This document shows positions 7,217-14,686 of a stretch of DNA of 15,199 nucleotides, piece after piece. How positions within the stretch are numbered: the first letter of the stretch is position 1; each line of letters opens with the position of its first letter. Source of the DNA: Bremia lactucae (Eukaryota; Oomycota; Peronosporomycetes; Peronosporales; Peronosporaceae). The notes beneath the pieces were generated by a model. The model saw only the letters and a list, made by a program, of their open reading frames with translations. It had not been told where the DNA came from and searched no databases. The DNA lies in contig NC_090610.1 of NCBI RefSeq assembly GCF_004359215.1, positions 2,619,481-2,634,679 of the forward strand, written 5' to 3'. Made by a program: the position numbers and the translations under genes.

Positions 7217-7650
7217 TGTAACAGGCTTAAGTTGCCCCAATGTTACCCAGTTCCCGTTAAGTACACTTGGTGTACTTAAGAGGATGGTCAATACTCAAAT
7301 AAAGTAATTAGACCCACCACTCGGGTGTGGTTCACATTTGTGAACATTCCTTCTGTATGTGATGCACATAGGTGCATTTACATTAGATGGGATGACGGCA
7401 GGCGTCATCCGTCACGCGAGATATCTAGAAAGATACGCATGCAATACATATTAGTGTTATCTATAGAGATGATATTTTTGATTGGTAAAAATAGGTATTT
7501 GTATTTAAGGCGATTAAATATTAATCAGTCTGAAAACTACTTTCTACTAAGTGCGTACGAGGAGCCGGATTACCGCTCCCGGGACGACACTTTACTAGAG
7601 TACTTAGTGCGTTGGGTGAGGTCGCTATGGCGTCACCGCCACTACCTTGC
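7217..7650 (+). repeat. B LTR 1, 3' part missing
   Basis: This LTR starts TGTAACAGGCTTAAGTTGCC and aligns along its length, with scattered substitutions and small indels, to the LTR beginning at 12294. Landmarks are the GACCCACCACTCGGGTG block, GATGCACATAGGTGCATT, the AT-rich ATTGGTAAAAATAGGTATTT block and GGAGCCGGATTACCGCTCCC. Similarity ends near 7650, where gag-like sequence starts, so the LTR end, the primer binding site and most of gag are deleted. GGATGACG (7390-7397) and CGTCATCC (7403-7410) form a hairpin in U3. The B 3' leader and polypurine tract sit on its left and B internal sequence on its right, so two B elements share it. Confidence 0.85.
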
Positions 7651-7793
7651 TGGGGCAAATATGCCCAGCAAGAGGACTCCCTACCCAAAGGGCGATGGCA
7701 AGAACCAGCGTGCGAGATGCATGAGTTCTGCATCGACCACTGAGGGGTCGGGAAATGCAGGAGCGCAGTAGGGGCGGGATGCCCTACTGACGC
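7651..7793 (+). pseudogene. gag: Gag C-terminal remnant (family B)
   Basis: The fragment between the LTR break and protease shows a weak nucleocapsid trace in one frame (CWGKYAQQEDS, about 7649-7681). In it, only the Cys, GKY and acidic spacing of a CCHC knuckle can be guessed. A basic Gly/Ser-rich tail, DGKNQRARCMSSASTTEGSG, ends at TAG 7769-7771. Matrix and capsid parts are absent. The CTTGCTGGG/CCCAGCAAG inverted repeat (7646-7672, 9-bp stem) covers the deletion junction. The assignment rests mainly on position before protease. Confidence 0.5.
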
Positions 7794-8354
7794 GGACACT
7801 GAAGCTACACCTAAGTTCAGAGTTGTCAAACAAATGGGTAGCATCGTCTCTGAGGTCTCGAAATTTCGGACCTCGACCCTGATGGTCTATAGCGCTCAAG
7901 TACGAGGCTATGACCAGGTGATGACCTCCTAGTGGATTCGGGTGCATCACAAAATTTTGTAAAACTCGCGGCTCTAAAAAAGAGACCGGCGGTGCTTGAG
8001 TCGCTTTGCCAGGATGGCAAGCAAGAAGAGGCGACCATTCGTTTAGCGAACGCCACGATCGTTAAGTCTGAGGGAGTTCAATATGAACTCGCCTTTAGCT
8101 TTAGTGACTTCTCTTGTATAGAGAAGTTCACAGCGCTGGGTATGGAGAGTCATCCTAGCATACCATGGTTGGCAAAACACCAACCATGGATATACTGGCG
8201 TACACGCACAGTTGCGAACTCTACGCAAGACACCGGAAAGGATGTGGTCCTGCGAGAAGCGTATGCAACTGATGTCGCGTCGCACACAGCTGATGGTCTG
8301 TTGACGGGATGTCAAACTCATCAATTCCTACCCAGCTCGTGGAGACTGGGGTAG
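7794..8354 (+). pseudogene. pol: Aspartic protease of family B
   Basis: A lead-in frame (KFRTSTLMVYSAQVRGYDQV, to about 7925) shifts by one base into LLVDSGASQNFVKLAAL (about 7929-7980), which keeps an intact DSG active-site triad. The second half of the fold is seen in GMESHPSIPWLAKHQPWIYW (about 8140-8197), where a Leu-Gly-Met-Pro-Trp motif is expected. The frame ends at TAG 8352-8354. Unlike family A, the catalytic triplet is normal, so only the frameshift near 7928 and the loss of upstream gag disable it. Several perfect hairpins fall here: 8074-8090, 8107-8127, 8163-8189. Confidence 0.83.
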
Positions 8355-8378
8355 TGAAAAGTGCAATGACAAGGAGTC

Positions 8379-9092
8379 ATGTGTCCCATAGTCCTGCAGC
8401 CTGTGGAAGTAGACAGCGAGCTGACAGGAAGTCAAGCGTCGCATGAACCGGCACAGTGCCTAGAGCGGCAAACGCCAATCCCGCGGAAAGATGTTTTGTT
8501 GAAATCCATGGGAAAGTCAACTAAATTTTTAGCGTTGGATTTAAGGGATGGCTACTATCAGGTACTCATGAGAGAGTCCGATGTAGCCAAAACAGCTGTA
8601 AGCACCCCAAGCGGTATGCTTCGGGAGTGGCTGCTTGTGATGCCCCAAGGTTTGAAAAACGCACCAGCGACATTCAATCGGGTGGAGGCTCACGTGATGC
8701 GTCAGCACCGTGCCTACTCGCCCCAATACTCTGACGATGTATTCGTGCATAGTAGGGCCAAGGACGGGCTGAGTGCAATAGTCGCACAAGCGTCATTTAG
8801 ACGCTGTGTTGCAGACTTTGAAGGACGCCCAATGTACGTCAACTTGAAAAAGTGCGTCATAGGTGTCCCCGAGGTACCCGTGCTGGGCTGCATCATAGGT
8901 ACACCACCTGATGTACGAGCAGACCCAAACAAGGTAAAACCGGAAAAGGAATGGCCAATGTCACGGCATGTGAAAAATTTGCGCCAATTCCTAGGGCTCG
9001 CTAATTACTTGCACAAATATAGCGAGAATTATGCGGAGCAAATTAAACCATTAGCTGACCTCCTTAAAAGGAAGCAGAATGGGTTTAGTTAA
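8379..9092 (+). pseudogene. pol: Reverse transcriptase of family B, N-terminally deleted
   Basis: The first recognisable block is QTPIPRKDVLLKSMG at about 8468. Against A1, the finger region before it (ending GGWRIVHAFNKLNA, about 70 or more residues) is missing, so a deletion lies between 8354 and about 8468. Motif A, ALDLRDGYYQVLMRESD (about 8532-8582), has the catalytic Asp. Motif B is MPQGLKNAPATF and motif C is YSDDVFVHSR (about 8728-8758), with both Asp residues kept. PVLGCIIG, PEKEWPMS and FLGLANYLHKYSENYAEQIK follow. The frame ends at TAA 9090-9092 after a shift near 9083. The catalytic centre survives, but the fold is incomplete. Confidence 0.9.
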
Positions 9093-9540
9093 AAGAACAA
9101 GATGATTCGTTCACATCAGTGATGCAATCTCTTGTAGAGGCACCGGTCTTCGCATTGCCAGACGCGGATAAGCCCTTAAGCGTCGTCTGCAATGCAACTA
9201 ATTTTGCAATCGGCAGCGCGCTCATGCAGAAGGATGACGACGGCGTTGACCGCGTCATCTCTTATCAGTCCCGGCTTTTAAAAGCCGCGGAACTGATTTA
9301 CCTCGTGCATGACAAAGAGCTACTTTCAATAAAGTATGCTCTTGTCAAGTTTCGTGTGCACCTACTGGGCACCGAAACATTTGTAGTTTATACGAATCAC
9401 GTATCATTGCGGACCGCAATAAACTCACCGCGCCTCTCGCCTAGAATGGCAAGATGGCTTACATTCTTCTCTGAATTTAATTTCAAAGTTGAATACAAGC
9501 CGGGTAAGTCAAATGTCTTGGCTGACGCTTTATCGCGCAG
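9093..9540 (+). pseudogene. pol: RNase H of family B, Asp to Asn changes
   Basis: The frame from about 9086 gives MQSLVEAPVFALPDADKPLS, then VVCNATNFAIGSALMQ. The catalytic Asp in CDAS is Asn (AAT, 9191-9193), and the following Asp is Asn too (AAT, 9200-9202). HDKELLSIKYALVKFRVHLL keeps the Glu. YTNHVSLRTAINS has Asn (AAT, 9395-9397) for the second catalytic Asp. VLADALSRRPDFE keeps the last one. The reading frame is intact through to 9934, so the enzyme was lost by substitution and not by a break. All three changes are G-to-A on the coding strand. CGGCTTTTAAAAGCCG (9272-9287) is a 16-bp palindrome. Confidence 0.88.
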
Positions 9541-10500
9541 ACCAGACTTCGAGGTAAGACACCAGGAAAGTGTGCAGTGTAAAGCACAATTTCAGCCGTC
9601 AACGTTGGCAGCCATGAAGGCATACCACGTGACGAGCCCATTAGCCTCTGAAATAAAAGAGAGCTACAGTCAGGGCGACCATTGTCACCTGCTATTGAAA
9701 TACTTTGGTGGACGAAAGGTAACCCTTCCGCCGCACCTAAAAGCTAAGCTAAATCGCTTTAGCTACAGCGATGGCCTGTTATGTCATCAGCTGTCACCTT
9801 CTGATCTCTTGAGGATCTATGTGCCTCATGACACAGATCTCAAGCTGATGACCCTTCACAAGCTCCATGGTGCGCCATCTAGTGGGTATCTTGGCCGTGA
9901 AAAGACATTCTTACGAGTGTCAAAGGAACTTTGATGCCACACCTATTTAGATGGGTGGCCAACTTTATTCGCTGTTGCGAACAGTGTCAGCGCATTAAGC
10001 CTGCACCATCCAGCAGTGCGCCACTGAAGCCGCTACCGATTCCAGCCAACTGTTGGAAGTCAGTAAGTCTGGACTTCATGTTTGGCATGCCGCCCGATCA
10101 TCAGAGGCGTACGGGGCTCGTCGTCTTTGTCGACAGACTGAGCAAAATAGTGCATTTAGCACAATGTAAAACATCGATCCCAGGCAAGGAGGTAGCTCTC
10201 TTGTTCTGAATCATGTATACCGACTACCCGGGATGCCCAAGTCCATAGTATCGTACCGGGATCCACGTTTTTTGTCTGTTTTCTGGCGATATGTGTTTGA
10301 GCTGCTAGGTAGCAAGCTCCACATGTCGACCGTAGATCATCCCCGGACCGATGGCTAAACAGAACGTGCCAATCGGGTCCTGGCGGATGTCTTACGCACT
10401 ATAGCGACTCTCAAAGAATGGAGCAAGCAGTTGCCCTTTGTTGAGTTCGCTATAAATAACAGTGTCCACGCCAGTAAGGATGAGATACCGCTTAGGTACT
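9541..10500 (+). pseudogene. pol: Integrase of family B: zinc module and catalytic core, broken
   Basis: The RNase H phase continues through a linker to LMTLHKLHGAPSSGYLGREK (about 9846-9905). There the second zinc-binding His of GHLG is Tyr (TAT, 9887-9889). Past a shift at 9931-9934 come CCEQCQRIKPAPSS (CX2C) and SVSLDFMFGMPP with the first catalytic Asp, ending at TGA 10207-10209. One frame on, MPKSIVSYRDPRF (about 10233-10270) has Tyr (TAC, 10254-10256) for the second catalytic Asp. The DHPRTDG, TAA (10356-10358), TER stretch keeps the Glu (10362-10364) but has a stop where Gln is expected. AINNSVHAS marks the end at about 10475. Two of the key positions are altered. Confidence 0.87.
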
Positions 10501-10959
10501 ACGAAGTTGTTGCCGCGTTTCATTGGGCCCTTTACGGTGGTAGAAGAGATTCGAGACCTAAACTATAGGCTCACCCTTCCCCCGTATATGTAGACGCACC
10601 CCGTATTTTACGTGGGTTGTCTAAAACGGTTTGTAGACCGAAATGAGGTCACATACTCTCATCCGTCTAAGGAGACCGATGGTGACGCCGACTGTGATTC
10701 GAGCTCCGTTCGGGTGAAGGAGACGGCGGAGGCGAAAACCTTTCAGCCGACCGACTCCTCCCACCACGAACAGGACTCGGAGAGCGAGGAAAATCACGCG
10801 GGTACTTCGGATTTCTCAGCATTGTCCGCTCAGAAAGTTCCAAGCGAGTCTTCAGGCGTTCATAACCCTGACGAGCCTTCGCTCGGACACCACAAAGATC
10901 CTAGGTCAGTGGCAAGACTTGATTCTCGAGATCCGCAATACGTCGTGCAGCAGCGCTAA
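10501..10959 (+). pseudogene. pol: Integrase C-terminus and acidic tail of family B
   Basis: Directly after AINNSVHAS the sequence jumps to GTTKLLPRFIGPFTVVEEIR (about 10505-10560), so the linker kept in the inverted copy (6700-6945) is deleted here. GPF is intact. An in-frame TAG follows NYRLTLPPYM (about 10589-10591), replacing the Lys/Arg of YMKTHP. THPVFYVGCLKRFVDRNEV then continues into a Ser/Glu/Asp-rich tail of about 90 residues with a TAA at 10957-10959. The tail aligns with the minus-strand copy at 6186-6518. Confidence 0.87.
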
Positions 10960-11216
10960 ACGCCTGTGACTGAACGGACGAAGGTAAGGCAGCCGTGATT
11001 AGGTGGGCGAGATCGCCACTCCTATCGGGCGCCGCCTGCACTGATGGATGCGGGTGGGAATTAGCGCTTCCTTGTTGGAAAGTTGCTTGCCCACCGCTCA
11101 ATAAGGCAAAGGTATCAGATCATCGTCCAATGGAGAGGTTTCTTGAAGAATTTCGACTCTTGAAAACCGATCGATACCCTACGTATTGACGTGCCCGGCT
11201 CGGCGACTCCTATAAA
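10960..11216 (+). pseudogene. pol: Chromodomain of family B
   Basis: After the TAA at 10957-10959, another frame gives SYRAPPALMDAGGN, TAG, RFLVGKLLAHRSIRQRYQII and VQWRG (about 11018-11135). A shifted phase then shows DS, TGA, KPIDTLRIDVPGSA (about 11150-11208). The TGA stands where the Trp of a W(E/K)P motif belongs, the same kind of lesion as in A1. The DVPG landmark supports the chromodomain shadow helix. The stop of the antisense ORF (11179-11181) lies inside this coding region, so pol and the antisense ORF overlap at their 3' ends. Confidence 0.8.
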
Positions 11217-12164
11217 AAGAAGCACCAACTGAGGCCTCTTCGCTAGTCTCAAATGGACTAGCAGAAGTAGCGTAGTGAGAAAAAAACAGGGGGTACAGTA
11301 CCGCCCATGATTTCACACGCAAGCGGGCGAAATTAATTCGCTGCGATCGCAATTTCATCGCATCGAAATGTGGATAAATGCGGCGCGTGAATTCCTCCTT
11401 GTATTGGTCGGACGTTTCATTGAATGCAACACGACCGGGATCGGGAAAATACGCCCAAGCGATTTATCTGAGCCTTCCATGATTTAAAGACGCCATAATA
11501 ATTATGAGCATCTAGAAATAGCGCGCTCTAGGAGCCACGCTATTGGCCCGTTTACACGAGACTATTTAGATGGTGGGGGTATAAGTGATATGCCACCCGT
11601 CACATAGCCACGTTCGATATGGCTGGCTTGTGACACCGACGGAAACCGTTCACGTGTCGTTGGCGGAGCTTTAGGCTCAGAATCCTCTATGTCAGAACCA
11701 TTATGAATAATTTTCTGAACGTAAGGCGTTGTGGTTTTACCCAACGAAGGAGCGGCTGCTCTTTTATGGGCAGCGCTCTCATTAACCGTCGCTGCGCTAT
11801 CCAGCGCTGACGACGAGACAGCATTCGTAAATGTTGCTGACTCCATGTTGTGAGCCATGAGAGAAGTTTGGATGAGCAACAATGCGCCATCATCCTTTCT
11901 CATGAGCTCATTGTCCGCATCGTTACTATGAAATGACGGCAACGGTGTCGACTCATTGAAGTCGACAATGAGCGACGGATCAACATTATTACTGATAAAG
12001 TGGGATGGACCTTAAGCCCTGTTAATGCGACAGCAGCAGTAGCTGTCGGCGTTTCGACTAAAATTAGACGCTGCCGGCGTATTAACGCGGCGCGTGCGCT
12101 TAGTGCGAGGTTGATTGGGCGTCCTCGAGGACGACCCACCAACTTGGCCGCTTTTCGGTGGCAT
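11179..12164 (-). pseudogene. Antisense ORF of family B, function unknown, frame-broken
   Basis: I do not recognise the product. On the minus strand, ATG 12164-12162 opens MPPKSGQVGGSSSRTPNQPR with TKRTRRVNTPAASN, a basic, possibly nuclear or nucleic-acid-binding head. After frame changes around 12060 and 12000 comes DPSLIVDFNESTPLPSF, then a continuous frame (11942 to 11562) rich in Ala, Ser and Asp. A stop and shifts lie near 11562 and 11520 (DAHNYYGVFKSWKAQINRLG). A clean last frame of 94 codons follows from 11460, with FPDPGRVAFNE, YKEEFTRRIYPHFDAMKLRS and SWAVLYPLFFSHYA, ending at TAG 11181-11179. Total about 325 residues if joined. Codon-level coherence over five segments argues for a former gene and against chance. 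It has no obvious similarity to the family A antisense product. Confidence 0.6.
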
Positions 12165-12293
12165 CTTTGCGCCGTGTGTATGAATACAGGTCGATAGAGT
12201 GATTGAGTGAACTAGTGGAGCGAAAAGCTGTTCGCAGTAACTCGCTCCTCTTTGACAAATTTAGAATGTAAATTTGTTTTTAAGGGGGAATGG
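12165..12293 (+). promoter_or_regulatory. 3' leader and polypurine tract before B LTR 2
   Basis: Bases 12165-12281 match 7086-7202 and separate the antisense ATG from the LTR, so they could hold the antisense promoter or leader. AAGGGGGAATGG (12282-12293) is the plus-strand primer tract ending at the LTR start. Confidence 0.75.
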
Positions 12294-12842
12294 TGTGACG
12301 GGCTAAAGTTGCCCTAATGTTACACAGTTCCCGTTAAGCACACTTGGTGTATTAAAGGGGATGGCCAATTAGTCAAATAATGTAATTAGACCCACCACTC
12401 GGGTGTTGTTCACATTTGTGACCCTTGTGTATGTAATGCACATAGGTGCATTCACATTAGGAAAGATAGCGTCATCCATGATGACAGCTAGCGTCATCCG
12501 TTACGCGAGGTAACTAGAAAGATACGCTCGCAATACATATTAAGTGTTATCTGTAGAGATGACATTTTGATTGGTAAAAATAGGTATTTATATTTAATGC
12601 GATAAAATATAAATCAGTCTGAAAACTACTTTTTACTAAGTGCGTTCGAGGAGCCGGATTACCGCTCCCGTGACGACACTTTACTAGAGTACTTAGTGCG
12701 TTGGGTGAGGTCGCTATGGCGCCACCACAACAACTACCTCACTGCACGCAATTGAAGACGGTCTGACCAATTCCTCGCTGTGCTAGGGTGTGTGTTTAAG
12801 TAGAGCGTGGCCGCATTTCGACGTTTTTGTTTACATATAGTT
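12294..12842 (+). repeat. B LTR 2 (3' LTR of the main B copy)
   Basis: It starts TGTGACGGGCTAAAGTTGCC and aligns with LTR 1 to about 12750, then runs on through GACGGTCTGACCAATTCCTC and GTGGCCGCATTTCGACG. A terminal ..GTTACA end is not seen before the (TA)n tract at 12843, so the 3' end is missing or interrupted. AT-rich promoter-like sequence (TATTTATATTTAA) lies near 12585. By eye the two LTRs differ at more than a tenth of positions, which argues for an old element or for LTRs of different insertions. Confidence 0.8.
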
Positions 12843-12860
12843 TATATATATATATATATA
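12843..12860. repeat. (TA)9 microsatellite
   Basis: Eighteen bases of uninterrupted TA lie between B LTR 2 and an inverted B LTR start, at the apex of a large inverted repeat. Confidence 0.95.
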
Positions 12861-12861
12861 G

Positions 12862-12989
12862 GTCACAATGTGAACCACACCCAAGTGGTGGGTCTAATAA
12901 CTTTACTTAAGTAATTGACCATCCCCTTAAGTACACAAGGTGTACTTAACGGGGACTGTGTAACATTAGGGCAACTTTAGCCCGTTACA
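12862..12989 (-). repeat. Inverted start of a B-type LTR (solo fragment)
   Basis: Read on the minus strand from 12989: TGTAACGGGCTAAAGTTGCC, then the GTTAAGTACAC block, GACCCACCACTTGGGTG and GTTCACATTGTGACC. This is the first 128 bases of a B-type LTR, close to 12294-12425 in opposite orientation. It ends at the (TA)9 tract. With LTR 2 it makes a foldback with arms of about 130 bp and a loop of about 437 bp. It may be a truncated older insertion or the product of an inversion. Confidence 0.85.
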
Positions 12990-13014
12990 GGGTGTTGGAC
13001 AATCCGGGGCGTTC

Positions 13015-13019
13015 AACAC
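13015..13019 (+). other. Possible left target-site duplication of A2
   Basis: AACAC directly precedes the A2 LTR. Ty3/gypsy insertions usually duplicate 4-6 bp. The right-hand copy is outside the window, so this cannot be confirmed. The 30 bases 12990-13019 lie between two oppositely oriented LTR termini, and GTGTTG/CAACAC pairs across them. Confidence 0.3.
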
Positions 13020-13298
13020 TGTAACGGAGTGTATCGTTACATGAAATTAACACCTAAAGGTTGTTAATAAACACGTTATCTAAAAGGTAGAGAATATTTG
13101 AAGAATATTACTTTACATGGTAATATTCTAAAGACTTATCCATTGGTAGATATAGACCATTATATCTACTTTCTCCGCGGTCCAGTCAGCGCTGGACGCG
13201 CGCAAAGAGAAAGACAGATAAGACTTTTAGTACATATTTGTATTAGTTTATAATTAAGTTAGTATTAAGTAGATAGAAAGAAGAACTAAATTATATTA

Positions 13299-13304
13299 AA
13301 TAAA
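13299..13304 (+). promoter_or_regulatory. Possible polyadenylation signal in A LTR
   Basis: AATAAA lies about 155 bases from the LTR end in an AT-rich stretch. A role in R/U5 3' end formation is plausible, but the evidence is only the hexamer and its position. Confidence 0.35.
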
Positions 13305-13417
13305 GTTTTCATATAACCCTCTTTAGAGCAAGTGTTTTAAAGATAAGACTTCCTCTGCACGTACTAGTGTACGTGAAGTGACGTGAGGCACCACTCGCAC
13401 TGAGGCAGAGCGAAGTG

Positions 13418-13442
13418 GACTTGTACTGAAGCAGTACAAGTC
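13418..13442 (+). promoter_or_regulatory. 11-bp hairpin just upstream of the primer binding site
   Basis: GACTTGTACTG (13418-13428), loop AAG, exact reverse complement 13432-13442. It ends 17 bases before the LTR end, in what should be U5. Retroelement leaders often have structured U5 and primer-site RNA. A role in primer placement or strand transfer is inference. Confidence 0.6.
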
Positions 13443-13461
13443 GGCAGTGCCCCGTTACACC

Positions 13462-13477
13462 TGGTAGCACTTTGTAG
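13462..13477 (+). promoter_or_regulatory. Primer binding site of A2
   Basis: TGGTAGCAC begins two bases after the LTR end. TGGTAGCA is complementary to a tRNA ending UGCUACCA, as in eukaryotic initiator methionine tRNA. The following bases (CTTTGTAG) would not extend a standard match, so the tRNA identity is tentative. Confidence 0.6.
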
Positions 13478-13510
13478 TCCGTCCAAGGACCACAATTTCA
13501 ATCATCTAAC

Positions 13511-14686
13511 ATGGACATGTTAGACGATAGTGGAAATACGCATCACGTTTCACGTGATAGCTACTCCTTTCTAAGTGACATCGAAAGGAGTGCGGTCGAA
13601 CGAATGAGTTCGACCTTAGGGAACGATGCCATCTTGGCCATGCTGTCCGGTTTGGACAGAGATGCCCTCCATTCAGCCATCGCCAAGTTCCTACAACATG
13701 AACTTGACGAGGTGAAGGAGAAGGTAGCCTTGCTAAATCAGCAAGGCTCTCAACAGGCAGAACTGTTGAGGTTACAGCAGGTACAGACTTCTGTACCTGG
13801 GATGACGCACACGCGTCGTCCAGAAACCTTAAAAATTGACATCTCTAAGTATAGAAGAGTCGAAGAATACTCCCTCTTAAGATGGTTTGTCGAGTTGGAC
13901 GATGCCATAAGGGCTCGTCACATCGTCGACGAGCAAATGTAAGTCGCATTTGCTCAGTCAAATTTGGCAGGTCGTGCCAAAACTTGGGCACTAGGCCTCA
14001 AGTTGCGCGACCCATATGTCTTTAGGTCGCTGGAGGCTTTTAAAGACCGGCTCAAACAGACGTTTGAACCGCCTAGGGCTAAGTTCAGAGCTCGACTAGA
14101 GCTTCTCAAACTCAAGCAAGGCAAGCGTGATGTTCACGCTTATGCCCAGCACATACGACTCTTAGCGAGTTGTATCACGAGCAATCCATTTCATGAACGC
14201 ACGTTGATTACGGTGTTCATGCAAGGTCTTACAAATGGTCCCGTAAAGACCCACCTGTACCGCTTGGAACTGGATACGCTTGAAGAAGCAGTATCCGTTG
14301 CGGAACAGGAGGACTTTAGCTTAAGACAGGCTCAAGCTAGTTCGTCATCGTATCGTCCTCCAAGACGACACGAGCTGGGAGGTCCAGAACCGATGGACCT
14401 CTCTTATGTCGAAAGCGAGAAACCTCGCTATTCGAACAATAAGTGATTGCAGAAATGCAATCGCTGTCAAAAGCTAGGATACTACGCTCATGAGTGTAGT
14501 GCTCCACACCCAGTACCGAGAAGTACTGAACGTAATTACTGGACCGAATGCCAAAAAGGGCAACGGTCGCGGGTCCGACGTTGTTGCGAAATCGCAACAG
14601 CGAGGCGGACCGCCAAAAAACGGTCGGGGTCAGAAAGGGCGCAACGCCCTACTGATCCAGCAACCTCAAGAGAATTTGCAAATCTC
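13511..14686 (+). pseudogene. gag: Gag polyprotein of A2 with two in-frame stops, fused in frame to protease
   Basis: ATG 13511-13513 is the first ATG after the primer site and opens MDMLDDSGNTHHVSRDSYSF. A Leu/Glu/Gln-rich helical, probably coiled-coil stretch follows (HELDEVKEKVALLNQQGSQQ, residues about 65-90), then the capsid region (LKIDISKYRRVEEYSLLRWF, AFAQSNLAGRAKTW). TAA at 13940-13942 and TGA at 14444-14446 are the only stops in this frame from 13511 to the window end. The knuckle at 14456-14497 has the same His-to-Tyr change as A1. The C at 14539, absent in A1, keeps gag and protease in one frame, so the parent encoded a single Gag-Pol ORF without a frameshift signal. The start codon lies inside an 8-bp hairpin (13505-13524). 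Confidence 0.88.

Larger units (their letters stand above)
7217..12842 (+). mobile_element. Ty3/gypsy chromo-element, family B, main (+) copy
   Basis: Layout: truncated LTR, gag remnant, protease, RT, RNase H, integrase, chromodomain, antisense ORF, polypurine tract, LTR. It is a different family from A: the LTRs share only the TGTAAC..G start, and the proteins are similar but diverged. Clear lesions are deletion of the LTR end, primer site and most of gag near 7650; deletion of the RT N-terminus near 8470; a frameshift near 9083; integrase shifts near 9934 and after 10209; and a deletion near 10475-10510. The coding phase changes at least six times. Confidence 0.9.
13020..13459 (+). repeat. 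Family A 5' LTR, 440 bp, complete
   Basis: Both ends are defined by the perfect terminal inverted repeat TGTAACGG (13020-13027) and CCGTTACA (13452-13459). A primer-binding-like sequence follows the right end at once. The interior is AT-rich from about 13060 to 13320. It contains perfect hairpins at 13102-13129 (10-bp stem), 13146-13169 (9 bp), 13180-13197 (6 bp), 13358-13375 (7 bp) and 13418-13442 (11 bp). AATAAA at 13299-13304 could be a polyadenylation signal marking R. There is no partner LTR in the window to date the insertion. Confidence 0.88.

Noticed and set aside
7325..7771. Plus-strand frame of 148 codons spanning B LTR 1 and the gag remnant
   Set aside because: It reads through LTR sequence and only its last 40 codons belong to gag, so it is not a gene.
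12000..12197. Plus-strand frame of 65 codons over the start of the B antisense ORF
   Set aside because: The minus strand carries the start shared with 7085. The plus frame is composition-driven (Arg/Ala from the basic head) and not conserved in the other copy.
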